Source: an uncultured Bulleidia sp.
Lineage (GTDB): Bacteria; Bacillota_I; Bacilli_A; Erysipelotrichales; Erysipelotrichaceae
Direction of reading: 5' to 3'
NCBI GenBank assembly: GCA_934754415.1
Contig: CAKVIS010000014.1
Location: 1 to 36,988 of the forward strand
Length of the DNA: 36,988 nucleotides
Shown here: piece after piece, positions 16,921 through 24,471 of the stretch
How positions within the stretch are numbered: position 1 is the stretch's first letter
Layout of the letters: each line of letters opens with the position of its first letter
The notes under the pieces: generated by a model
Database searches by the model: none
What the model was told of the DNA's origin: nothing
What the model saw: the letters and a program-made list of their open reading frames with translations, nothing else
Made by a program: the position numbers and the translations under genes

Positions 16921-18111
16921 ATGAAACTGATACAAAGAGAATACTATATGGAAAAAATAATCAGTGTGATTGGAACACCGGATATAAAAGTTATTACAGG
17001 AGTCAGAAGATCCGGTAAGTCGAAACTGTTAGAGGCATTTAAAATTTATTTAGTGTCGACAATCCCTGATTGCAATATCATTCATATCAATTTTAACCTT
17101 CCTGATTATGAAGATCTTCTGACATATAGAAAGCTGTATGATTGGATAAATAATCATTACAAAGAAAATGTCATGAATTTTGTTCTGATTGATGAGGTTC
17201 AGATGTGTGATGGCTTTGAGAAGGCTATCAATGGTTTACACGCATCCGAAAAATATGACATTTATATAACAGGATCAAATGCATTCTTGCTAAGCTCGGA
17301 TTTGGCTACACTATTTACAGGGCGTACTTTTGAAATTAAAGTGTATCCTTTTTCTTTTAAAGAGTATGTAGAATATTTTCAGCTAACTGATAGATACAAC
17401 GCTTTATCTGAATATCTGAAAGAAGGTGGCATGGCAGGATCCTATGTGTACAGTAATCAAGAGGCAAAGTATGATTATATAGAGGATGTCTTTAATACAT
17501 TGATTATTCGAGATATACGGCAGAAATATAAAATCAGGAATGTTCAGATGATGAATCAAATTGTTGATTTTCTAATGGATAATATTTCCAATCTTACCTC
17601 TGCAAGAAATATTGCTGATATACTGGGAAAATCGAATCAAAAAGTACATCATACTACTGTCGGTACGTATATCGAGTATCTGTGTAATGCATTTGCATTC
17701 TATAAAATACGTCGATACGATATTCGGGGAAAGAAGTATCTGGCAAGCAATGATAAGTATTATCTCAGTGATCATGCATTTCGATATGCTAAATTGGGGA
17801 CAAGAAACATGGACTACGGGAGAATGCTGGAAAATATTGTTGCGATAGAGTTGCTTCGAAGAGGCTATGAAGTCTATGTGGGAGTTCTCTATAAAAAAGA
17901 AATTGATTTTGTTGCCATAAAGAGAAGTGAAAAACTTTATATTCAGGTATCAGACAATATAACAGACAGTAAAACATTTGAACGGGAGGTCTCTCCATTA
18001 CTTCAAATTAAGGATGCTTATCCAAAGATGCTGATTGCTCGAACAAGAAATGATGAGTACCAGTATGAAGGAATTAGAATTATGGATATTGCTGATTGGC
18101 TTTTACAATGA
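16921..18111 (+). CDS. AAA/DUF4143-family ATPase, complete
   Basis: 396 residues; the ATG follows a strong GGAAGGAGG. AAA_14 N-domain: Walker A GVRRSGKSK (about residues 27-35), Walker B FVLIDEVQ, sensor IYITGSNAFLLS. A winged-helix-like middle follows, and then the C-terminal DUF4143 domain with PD-(D/E)XK-like features: GRMLENIVAIELLRRG, KKEIDFVAIK, LYIQVSD. The family role is unknown; it is typically a stand-alone accessory gene. It is flanked on both sides by copies of one hairpin, has a better ribosome site than the neighbouring housekeeping genes, and is the second family member in this window. Together these suggest a transferred single-gene cassette. All motifs look functional. Confidence 0.92.
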   Translation: MKLIQREYYMEKIISVIGTPDIKVITGVRRSGKSKLLEAFKIYLVSTIPDCNIIHINFNLPDYEDLLTYRKLYDWINNHYKENVMNFVLIDEVQMCDGFEKAINGLHASEKYDIYITGSNAFLLSSDLATLFTGRTFEIKVYPFSFKEYVEYFQLTDRYNALSEYLKEGGMAGSYVYSNQEAKYDYIEDVFNTLIIRDIRQKYKIRNVQMMNQIVDFLMDNISNLTSARNIADILGKSNQKVHHTTVGTYIEYLCNAFAFYKIRRYDIRGKKYLASNDKYYLSDHAFRYAKLGTRNMDYGRMLENIVAIELLRRGYEVYVGVLYKKEIDFVAIKRSEKLYIQVSDNITDSKTFEREVSPLLQIKDAYPKMLIARTRNDEYQYEGIRIMDIADWLLQ

Positions 18112-18148
18112 CTATTAGCCAAAAACAAAATAAATACAGAATTGGCTA
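18112..18148. repeat. Hairpin downstream of the second ATPase, copy B
   Basis: Begins right after the stop codon. CTATTAGCCAA (18112-18122) is identical to copy A's left arm. TTGGCTA (18142-18148) lies after a 19-nt spacer, giving a 7-bp stem. The spacer is also similar in sequence to copy A. Confidence 0.7.
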
Positions 18149-18303
18149 TTGCAGGACAACAAAGAAGTTAACGCACTGTAAAATCGGATGAGGTTGTAAA
18201 AAACAGCTTCAAAATTACATGGTGGAAGAAAATCTCATGAACTTTCAGAGAAGCTCTGGCTTCATCTGATTTACATATTCGAGAAAAACTTTTCCGGTTT
18301 TAC

Positions 18304-18316
18304 TATAATAGAGACA
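18304..18316 (+). promoter_or_regulatory. -10 box of the MATE-GH25 operon, leaderless geometry
   Basis: TATAAT at 18304-18309 puts the expected start point at 18316, the A of the MATE ATG. There is no Shine-Dalgarno and no clear -35. Confidence 0.55.
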
Positions 18317-19692
18317 TGTTGAGATCTAATGAAATAGATATGGTCCATGGACCATTAATGAAGAATGTATTTTTGTTTTCAGTTCCTTTGATGGCTACAG
18401 CTTTATTACAGATGTTGTTTAATGCGGCGGATATTATCGTTGTAGGTAAGTTCTCCGGAGAAATTGCATTGGCTGCAGTGGGTGCTACAAGTTCACTGGT
18501 ATTCTTTATTACCAGTCTTTTTAATGGTATATCTGTAGGATGTAATGTAGTGATATCCAGATGTATAGGAGCACGTGACAGTGAAAAGGTACAACATGCT
18601 GTACATACGTCCATGTGGTTATCTCTTGTTCTGGGAATTGTATTAACAGTGGTTGGCTGTACAATTTCCAGACCATTTCTGGAACTTCTGGGAACACCTG
18701 AGGAGATTATCGGTCAAAGTGATCTGTATATGAAGATCTATTTTGCAGGTTCCTTATTCTTGCTTGTGTATGATTTTGGTACTGCAGTATTAAGATCTAA
18801 AGGGGATACCACAAGACCTCTTGTGTATCTGACACTGTCAGGTGTTTTAAATGTGGCATTAAATCTTATCTTTGTCATTGTTTTCCATATGGGCGTGGCA
18901 GGTGTGGCATTAGCTACGATTGTTGCCCAGGGTGTGGCCAGTGTACTTGTCTGGCTTGCCTTAAGACGTGAAGAAGGGGATATGAAAGTAGAACTTGCCA
19001 GATTACATCTGGATAAAGTACTGGCAAAAGATATTCTGCATATCGGTATTCCTGCAGGATTACAGTCAATTATCTTTTCTTTAAGTAATCTTGTGGTACA
19101 GTCCAGTATCAACTCTTTTGGTAATACAAGTATTATTGCTGGTAACAGTGCAGCTATTAATCTGGAAAACTTTGTATACATTGGTATGAGTGCTTTTATG
19201 CAGGCATGTATTTCTTTTACTTCTCAGAATGTAGGTGCAAAACAGATTGGCAAGATTAAAGAAATCATGTGGATGACCTTACTGTTATGTGTTGGATCAG
19301 GATTTCTTGTGGCAGGTATTTTGTACTGTAATGGTCATTTCTTTCTGAGCTTTTATACAAACTCTGTGGATGTGGAAAACTGGGGTATGTACAGATTGTT
19401 GTATGTGACTTTACTGTTACCAATACAGGGAGTTTCTGATGTGATGATAGGTTCTATGAGAGGGATGGGGTATTCTATTTTACCTACAGTATGTATGCTT
19501 GCAGGAATCTGTGGGATACGCCTTGTATGGCTGTGGTTTATTTTTCCGTTATTTCCGACATTAAGTGTGGTTTATCTTTGTTTTCCAATCAGCTGGACAT
19601 GTACAGGATTGTTGCAGATAGTATTGTGGATAGTGTCCTACAGAAAATTTCTTAAGAACAACATGAGTGAAAAAGAAGTACAATACAAGTAA
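18316..19692 (+). CDS. MATE family multidrug/cation efflux transporter
   Basis: 458 residues with twelve hydrophobic helices in two matching halves. The N-terminus VHGPLMKNVFLFSVPLMATA is the family's usual opening, and NAADIIVVGKFSGEIALAAVG and AVLRSKGDTTRP are conserved MATE segments. It exports drugs or cationic metabolites in exchange for Na+ or H+. The start is supported by the N-terminal fit to the family and by the -10 box ending 6 nt upstream, which implies a leaderless message. Its stop overlaps the start of the GH25 gene by one base (TAATG). Substrate unknown. Confidence 0.93.
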   Translation: MLRSNEIDMVHGPLMKNVFLFSVPLMATALLQMLFNAADIIVVGKFSGEIALAAVGATSSLVFFITSLFNGISVGCNVVISRCIGARDSEKVQHAVHTSMWLSLVLGIVLTVVGCTISRPFLELLGTPEEIIGQSDLYMKIYFAGSLFLLVYDFGTAVLRSKGDTTRPLVYLTLSGVLNVALNLIFVIVFHMGVAGVALATIVAQGVASVLVWLALRREEGDMKVELARLHLDKVLAKDILHIGIPAGLQSIIFSLSNLVVQSSINSFGNTSIIAGNSAAINLENFVYIGMSAFMQACISFTSQNVGAKQIGKIKEIMWMTLLLCVGSGFLVAGILYCNGHFFLSFYTNSVDVENWGMYRLLYVTLLLPIQGVSDVMIGSMRGMGYSILPTVCMLAGICGIRLVWLWFIFPLFPTLSVVYLCFPISWTCTGLLQIVLWIVSYRKFLKNNMSEKEVQYK

Positions 19693-20546
19693 TGAACAGA
19701 AGAAGAAAAAGAAGAAAGAGAAAACTGAATCAAAGAGGATTATTACTGGTACTTGCAGTATTGGGAGTAGTGCTAGTATTACTGATGAACAGCTTACTGC
19801 ATGAAAGTTATACCTATGATCCTGTAACTGAGGTGCCGGAAGTGTATCATGAAACACGTCCTGCTTTAAAGTACGATATGGAGAAGGTAATCAGCCAGGA
19901 TGGCTTTTATACCTATGAAGATGATGAGTATACCTCTGTTATCGGTATTGATGTGTCGGCACATAATAAAGAACTGGACTGGGCACAGATCAAAGCATCA
20001 GGGGTATCTTTTGCCATGATACGTTGTGGGTATAGAGGGTATACAGAAGGATATATTCAGGATGATGAATATTTTGACACCAATATACAGGGGGCTTTGG
20101 ATAATGGTATTCAGGTAGGTGTTTATTTCTTTTCTCAGGCAGTAAATGAAGAAGAAGCTGCAGAAGAAGCTAAATATGTCATTGAAAAGATTCATGACTA
20201 TCCTGTCACATGGCCTGTAGTCTATGACTATGAGTTTTATCCTGAAAGTACCGGAGCAAGAGGAAACTATATCAACCGTGCACAGAGAACAAAGTGTGCT
20301 GAGGTATTTCTGGAAAATATAAAGAATGCGGGCTATACACCTATGATATATGCAAGTACAGATACCTACAGTCAGCTGTTTCAGCCAGAATACTTAACCG
20401 AATATGCTTTCTGGGTGGCACAGTATAATACCTATTGCAGTTATCCATATGACTATTTCATGTGGCAGTACACAGATCAGGGTGGCGTGCAGGGATTACC
20501 TGCAGGATTAGATTTAAATATTGCTTTTTTGAAAAAAGAACAGTAA
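19692..20546 (+). CDS. GH25 muramidase, membrane-anchored
   Basis: 284 residues. A very basic N-terminus (RRRKRRKRK) is followed by one membrane helix (GLLLVLAVLGVVLVLLM), a linker, and a GH25 domain from about residue 77. Catalytic-barrel features: VIGIDVSAHNKELDW with the first-strand Asp, FAMIRCGYRGYTEG, GVYFFSQAVNEEEA, PVVYDYEFYPE with the Asp/Glu pair, and FWVAQYN ... FMWQYTDQG near the end. It cleaves the N-acetylmuramyl bond of peptidoglycan; a type II anchor suggests cell-wall remodelling rather than secretion (inference). Translation is coupled to the MATE gene. Confidence 0.93.
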   Translation: MNRRRKRRKRKLNQRGLLLVLAVLGVVLVLLMNSLLHESYTYDPVTEVPEVYHETRPALKYDMEKVISQDGFYTYEDDEYTSVIGIDVSAHNKELDWAQIKASGVSFAMIRCGYRGYTEGYIQDDEYFDTNIQGALDNGIQVGVYFFSQAVNEEEAAEEAKYVIEKIHDYPVTWPVVYDYEFYPESTGARGNYINRAQRTKCAEVFLENIKNAGYTPMIYASTDTYSQLFQPEYLTEYAFWVAQYNTYCSYPYDYFMWQYTDQGGVQGLPAGLDLNIAFLKKEQ

Positions 20547-20620
20547 TTTCTGTAAGATAATGTGTATATAGTAAAGGAAGAGAGTTTTTGGCTGTGACTG
20601 TTTTCTTCCTCTCTTCATAG

Positions 20621-20652
20621 AGCATCTGCTGGTAACAGGCAGATGCTATTTT
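20621..20652 (+). terminator. Terminator after the GH25 gene
   Basis: A 9-bp perfect stem AGCATCTGC (20621-20629) with GCAGATGCT (20639-20647), then ATTTT. A second weaker hairpin (GAAGAGAG 20577-20584 with CTCTCTTC 20609-20616) lies between it and the stop. Confidence 0.7.
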
Positions 20653-20700
20653 AAAACGTATAAATAGAATAAACAGAGAAGCACTTGCTGAATACCGGAT

Positions 20701-20747
20701 ATGACAGTCACACATTATTTCTTTATAAAATAATGTGTGATTGTCAT
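20701..20747. repeat. 19-bp inverted repeat without a U-tract
   Basis: Arms 20701-20719 and 20729-20747 pair over 19 bp with one G-T mismatch around a 9-nt spacer. There is no T run on either side, so it is not an ordinary terminator. It lies between two converging transcription units that each have their own terminator. Confidence 0.6.
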
Positions 20748-20770
20748 AGTGGGGACTGAAGTTTGAAAGA

Positions 20771-20812
20771 AAAAAACGCCGCAGACTTCTTTTGAAATCT
20801 GCGGTTTGTTTA
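20771..20812 (-). terminator. Bidirectional terminator after the TauE gene
   Basis: CCGCAGA (20779-20785) pairs with TCTGCGG (20798-20804). On the minus strand it is followed shortly by a T run, on the plus strand by TTTGTTT. Confidence 0.8.
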
Positions 20813-20863
20813 TTCGGTTTTTAAGCGGATATGTTTTCTTCTGCTCTTAAAAAGGCAGATCTT

Positions 20864-21646
20864 TTATTTTGCAAAGAATGAGAATCCCAGAATGACGATG
20901 CCGAGAATGAGTAAGATGATACCTGTAGCCTGATTTAATGTCTTTGGTTCAGCTTTATTGGCAAACTTGGCAGCGATTCTTGCCCAGAGTAATGTAAAGA
21001 GAATACATAATACCCATACAGTGATATCTGGCATACCACCAATGGCAAAGTGAGAGATTGCTCCTGTTAGGGCAGTAAATGTCATAATGAAGACACTGGT
21101 GCCTACAGCTGTTTTTAATTCATATCCCAGCACACTTGTCAGTATCAGTAGCATCATCATTCCTCCACCTGCACCAATAAAGCCACAGATGAAACCGATG
21201 ATAATTCCACAGAAAATGGATTGTACCATTCTTTTCTTTTTGGATACATTGGCCATGGCTTCTTTGGTAGTCATGACGGGTCTTACTATAAACTTTATCC
21301 CCAGTAACATCGTCATAAAGACAGAGAAGTTACCCATGGTAGTGGCAGGGACAAGACTGCTGATATAGCTTCCCACTACGGTAAAGATCAGTACGGATAC
21401 CATCATGACAATACCATTGACGATATCTATGTTTTTATTCTTGTAGTAGGTATAGGCAGATACTGCACTTGCAAGTACATCCGAAGATAAGGCAATACCT
21501 ACTGCCATATAGGGATCCATGCCTAAAAAAGTAATTAACATCGGACTGATAACAGCAGCTGCACTCATTCCTGCAAATCCTGTACCAAGTCCTGCACCCA
21601 TGCCTGCAAAAAAGGTCACAAGTAAAACAATAAGCATATGTGACAT
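20864..21646 (-). CDS. TauE/SafE family sulfite/organic-anion exporter-type permease
   Basis: 260 residues with about eight membrane helices. Family hallmarks are the two glycine-rich repeats GMGAGLGTGFAGMSAAAVIS near the N-terminus and GFICGFIGAGGGMMMLLIL in the second half. Family members move sulfite, sulfoacetate or other small organosulfur anions; this substrate cannot be told from sequence. The ATG overlaps the stop of the upstream MarR gene by one base (TAATG) and uses GGAGG inside that gene's end. The two form a coupled operon, and the regulator probably controls this exporter. Confidence 0.9.
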   Translation of the reverse strand: MSHMLIVLLVTFFAGMGAGLGTGFAGMSAAAVISPMLITFLGMDPYMAVGIALSSDVLASAVSAYTYYKNKNIDIVNGIVMMVSVLIFTVVGSYISSLVPATTMGNFSVFMTMLLGIKFIVRPVMTTKEAMANVSKKKRMVQSIFCGIIIGFICGFIGAGGGMMMLLILTSVLGYELKTAVGTSVFIMTFTALTGAISHFAIGGMPDITVWVLCILFTLLWARIAAKFANKAEPKTLNQATGIILLILGIVILGFSFFAK

Positions 21647-22077
21647 TAGTATTCCTCCTGAATAGAATCTATATTTTTCTCCATCTGAAGAAAGGCTTTT
21701 CTAACTGTAACAAGGTCTTCCTCTGTAATGTTGGATAAGAGGAGGTCTTCAAACTTTTGCTGGATAGCTTTGCCATCTTCTATACAGGAAGAAGCTTTAG
21801 GGGTAATGACAAGCTGAATTTTTCTTCTGTCATTGGCAATAGGCTTTCTTTCAAGATACCCTTCTTTTACTAACTTATCTACATGGATAGACACAAGGTT
21901 TGCTTTCAGATGACGTATTTCTACAATATCTCTGGCGTTGGTATATTGTGGATTATTGGCAAGAAATAACAGGATATCCAGACCTGTTCTGCCAATACAG
22001 TATTTTTCATAGACCGGTTTACATAGGTTGCTGTAGACAATACTTACTTTTTCTGCAAATTCAAAATTAAATCTCAT
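21646..22077 (-). CDS. MarR family transcriptional regulator
   Basis: 143 residues from the ATG at 22077, picked because AAAGGA lies just upstream; longer frames add a hydrophobic extension unlike the family. Winged helix-turn-helix: TGLDILLFLANNP, ARDIVEIRHLKANLVSIHVDKL, then the wing LERKPIANDRRKIQLVITPKA with the DxR signature. It is likely a ligand-responsive repressor of itself and the coupled exporter; a dyad lies just upstream. Confidence 0.9.
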   Translation of the reverse strand: MRFNFEFAEKVSIVYSNLCKPVYEKYCIGRTGLDILLFLANNPQYTNARDIVEIRHLKANLVSIHVDKLVKEGYLERKPIANDRRKIQLVITPKASSCIEDGKAIQQKFEDLLLSNITEEDLVTVRKAFLQMEKNIDSIQEEY

Positions 22078-22090
22078 AAGCATCCTTTCT

Positions 22091-22117
22091 TCAAATGTGA
22101 ATAGTTCATATTTGAAC
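22091..22117 (-). promoter_or_regulatory. Candidate MarR operator
   Basis: GTTCATATTTGAAC (22104-22117) is a short dyad overlapping the larger TCAAAT...ATTTGA symmetry (22091-22115). It lies 14-40 nt before the MarR start, where autorepression is expected. Confidence 0.45.
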
Positions 22118-22206
22118 AAAATGTATTGTAATACCATCTTTACAGAATGCAATAGAAAAGAAGTGAAGATTATGTGAACAAAGAAGGACAAGAGAAACAA
22201 TGTATT

Positions 22207-22236
22207 AAAAAAAGATTACACCAAAATGATGTAATC
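22207..22236 (-). terminator. Terminator of the RhuM/Fic gene, direct-repeat copy 1
   Basis: On the minus strand a 10-bp stem (one G-U pair) around TTT is followed by seven T (22213-22207). The hairpin (22215-22236) is identical over 22 nt to the one at 23448-23469. Confidence 0.8.
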
Positions 22237-22335
22237 AGAGTATTTCCAAAAAGGGTTAGTGCTGGTTATTGAATTAGACTTCATAACAGTTGGTGGGCTA
22301 CTTATTGTATCCTTATAGCTGATATTAACTGCATT

Positions 22336-23265
22336 TTATAAATCTAGTAAATTCATTACTAGTTTTACCATTACATCTTTCTCCTCCGGCCCCGATTCAG
22401 CAATCATTAAAGTGATAGCTACTAAAGTTCCATCACTTATGCGCTTAACCCCTTTCTGAAATAAAGCATTATTTTTATCTAAAAATTCCAGAAAAAGTGA
22501 TGCTGCGATTCTTTTGCAGCCGTCTGCATACGGATGATCCTTAATCATAAAGTATAATAGATTTGCTGCCTTTTCCTCGGCTGACGGATATGCATCCTGT
22601 CCAAACACACTTTGATATACTGTGGCTATTATGCCAGAAACTTTTCCAACTTCTTTTTCCACTCCAAAAACATCCGTATTAAAAGAATCTCTCATTTCAG
22701 CAACCATTTGAACACAATCTTCATATGTAATGCGATATATAGGTTTATTTCCGTCTGGCTTGTTTAGTGCCTGATGATCATATTGATCTAACAAAAGTAA
22801 TGCTTCTGTATATTCATTTACGGCTCTAAGCACATCATACTCATTAATATCAAGTGCACCTGCAAGCATTCTGGTCTGAATATCAACCGTCTTTTCAAGA
22901 GCCTGAAGCCGCTTTTCATTGATAGCATAGCCTTGAATAATATACTGTTTTAAAACTTTATTAGCCCATTTTCTAAAAGCTATACCTCTTTTGGAATTAA
23001 CTCGATATCCTATGGACAAAATCATATCCAGGTTATATATTTTCGGTTTTCTTCCTCCTGAACTTCTGTCGGAAAAACCGACAGAAGTCTCATCTAATTC
23101 TCCAGAAGCAAGAATATTTGTAATATGCTCACTTATAGTAGCATGCTTAACATCAAACAATACTTCCATTTGCTTCTGTGTCAACCAGACTGTTTCCTGT
23201 TCGGGATTTATCTGAACTTCGATATTAATGTCTCCATCCGTAAACAAAACTATTTCATTTTTCAT
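22336..23265 (-). CDS. RhuM-type N-domain fused to Fic/Doc-like C-domain
   Basis: 309 residues; AAGGAG lies 9 nt before the ATG. The N-terminal ~120 residues match the virulence RhuM family (VWLTQKQMEVLFDVKHATIS, GRKPKIYNLDMILSIGYRVN, GIAFRKWANKVLKQYIIQGY), a putative DNA-binding region. The C-terminal domain is Fic/Doc-like, with the core HPYADGCKR at residues 244-252, where the usual motif is HxFx(D/E)GNxR or HPFxDGNKR. C250 replaces the common Asn while His244 and Asp248 remain. Fic proteins transfer AMP or phosphate to targets. These fusions occur as accessory genes near restriction or toxin loci; the true role is unknown. It is flanked by identical terminator hairpins, suggesting insertion. 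Confidence 0.88.
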   Translation of the reverse strand: MKNEIVLFTDGDINIEVQINPEQETVWLTQKQMEVLFDVKHATISEHITNILASGELDETSVGFSDRSSGGRKPKIYNLDMILSIGYRVNSKRGIAFRKWANKVLKQYIIQGYAINEKRLQALEKTVDIQTRMLAGALDINEYDVLRAVNEYTEALLLLDQYDHQALNKPDGNKPIYRITYEDCVQMVAEMRDSFNTDVFGVEKEVGKVSGIIATVYQSVFGQDAYPSAEEKAANLLYFMIKDHPYADGCKRIAASLFLEFLDKNNALFQKGVKRISDGTLVAITLMIAESGPEEKDVMVKLVMNLLDL

Positions 23266-23443
23266 TCACCACTTCTCCTTTGCTTTATTCATCTATACCA
23301 TTTAACCTTCTATCATTCATTTTGTTTACTTCTACAAATGGAAATTTATCATTCTGTATCATTAAGTGACATATCCACCAAATTCCTAATCTGATCTCTC
23401 TGCATGTGAACTAGTGTTAATGATTTTTTACTTAAGTAAAGAC

Positions 23444-23469
23444 AAAAATTACACCAAAATGATGTAATC
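23444..23469 (-). terminator. Terminator of the small gene at 23498, direct-repeat copy 2
   Basis: The same hairpin as 22215-22236 (22 identical nt, 23448-23469), followed on the minus strand by a short T run. It sits 29 nt past the stop of the 108-residue gene. Confidence 0.75.
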
Positions 23470-23497
23470 TTAGAACACAGATCAATTAACAATATGT

Positions 23498-23824
23498 TCA
23501 TAATCCAAGGATGGTAAAACATCCGTAGGTTTCTAATGCGTTTTCTGCCCAGGGTATCCATTCTTCATATAAAGAAGAGTTTTCCATATTCCTGTATTCT
23601 AAAATGATGGACCAGATATCTTTATCTATACAGGTACTACCATAGGGATCAAAGGAAGGTACTGCAGTCATTAAAATAGTGATACATTCAAGACAGTCTT
23701 CACTGTCTGCTTTTAAAAGTAATGATTTTGGACTCCAGCAATCTGCATAAGATACAGGTTTACCAGGATAGAATTCATAGTAATCTGTACCTTTTCTATC
23801 TTCAGGTAAAGTGAAAATACTCAT
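23498..23824 (-). CDS. Small acidic protein of unknown function
   Basis: 108 residues, not recognised. Acidic and aromatic-rich (YYEFYPGKPVSYADCWSPKS, EEWIPWAENALETYGCF), with five cysteines but no spaced metal motif, no signal peptide and no membrane helix. The ATG overlaps the yigZ stop by 4 nt (ATGA), so it is translationally coupled to yigZ and probably expressed at a similar level. Its own terminator follows. Compact size and tryptophan/acidic character recall immunity-type or SMI1-like small proteins only loosely; no function is assigned. Confidence 0.75.
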   Translation of the reverse strand: MSIFTLPEDRKGTDYYEFYPGKPVSYADCWSPKSLLLKADSEDCLECITILMTAVPSFDPYGSTCIDKDIWSIILEYRNMENSSLYEEWIPWAENALETYGCFTILGL

Positions 23825-24438
23825 TGTGTATCCTCCTGTACAACAGTTTCTATAAGATCCTGTCTTAAGAATACAGGTGTGATGTCACCATGTGTGATAT
23901 CTCTTACAGATTCCATAAATCCTTGGATGGAAGTGGCATAGAGGATTTCAATAGCTTCTCCATAAAGTATTTCCTGTATCTCACCGTTTTTTCTTAGCCA
24001 TGTTTCTAAAGATCCCTGCATGGAATAGGGATAGGACAGTCTGTAGATATCTACAGGTACATCAATGGTTTTAGGTGCCAGTTCGATGGCCTGAGACACA
24101 CTGGAAGAATAGGCTCTGATTAATCCTCCTGCGCCTAATTTAATACCACCGAAGTATCTGACAACACAGGCAGTAATATCCTGTATGTCTGATTTTTTGA
24201 TAGCTTCTAACATAGGTACTCCTGCAGTACCTGCAGGTTCTCCATTATCACTGGATCTTTGAATGGTACCGTTCTGTAAAGAATAGGCAGTACATACATG
24301 GGTGCTGTCAGGGTGTTTGTGACGAACAAAGTCTATAAATTCCCGTGCTTCCTGTTCTGTACGTGTCTGTTTTAAGTAGGTGAGAAACTGAGATTTTTTG
24401 ATAATCTGTTCATGTAAAAATTCTTCTTGTATACGCAT
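23821..24438 (-). CDS. yigZ: YigZ/IMPACT family protein
   Basis: 205 residues from the ATG at 24438; a longer frame (24489) runs across the divergent promoter and is unlikely. The IMPACT signature is clear: SSDNGEPAGTAGVPML, then VVRYFGGIKLGAGGLIRAYS. Proteins of this family are small ribosome- or translation-linked factors in bacteria and eukaryotes, but the bacterial function is not settled. It is divergent from mutL with overlapping -10 boxes and coupled to the 108-residue gene. Confidence 0.93.
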   Translation of the reverse strand: MRIQEEFLHEQIIKKSQFLTYLKQTRTEQEAREFIDFVRHKHPDSTHVCTAYSLQNGTIQRSSDNGEPAGTAGVPMLEAIKKSDIQDITACVVRYFGGIKLGAGGLIRAYSSSVSQAIELAPKTIDVPVDIYRLSYPYSMQGSLETWLRKNGEIQEILYGEAIEILYATSIQGFMESVRDITHGDITPVFLRQDLIETVVQEDTQ

Positions 24439-24455
24439 AGGTTCTCTTATCTTAG

Positions 24456-24471
24456 TGGTATTATATAGTGG
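24456..24471. promoter_or_regulatory. Shared bidirectional promoter of mutL and yigZ
   Basis: Plus strand TGGTATTAT (TG at 24456, hexamer 24459-24464) serves mutL, with start point near 24471, 1 nt before its ATG. Minus strand TATAAT (24465-24460) serves yigZ, with start near 24453. The two hexamers overlap almost completely because the sequence is symmetric. Confidence 0.6.

Noticed and set aside
16705..16935. 76-codon minus-strand frame upstream of the ATPase
   Set aside because: It covers the hairpin and ribosome site of the plus-strand ATPase; composition is typical of antisense AT-rich sequence.
22078..22200. 41-residue hydrophobic extension of the MarR protein
   Set aside because: It has no ribosome site, is unlike the family, and crosses the candidate operator; the ATG at 22077 has AAAGGA upstream.
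23349..23561. 70-codon minus-strand frame between the RhuM/Fic gene and the small gene
   Set aside because: It runs through the terminator hairpin and overlaps the small gene's 3' end in another frame; no ribosome site or recognised domain.
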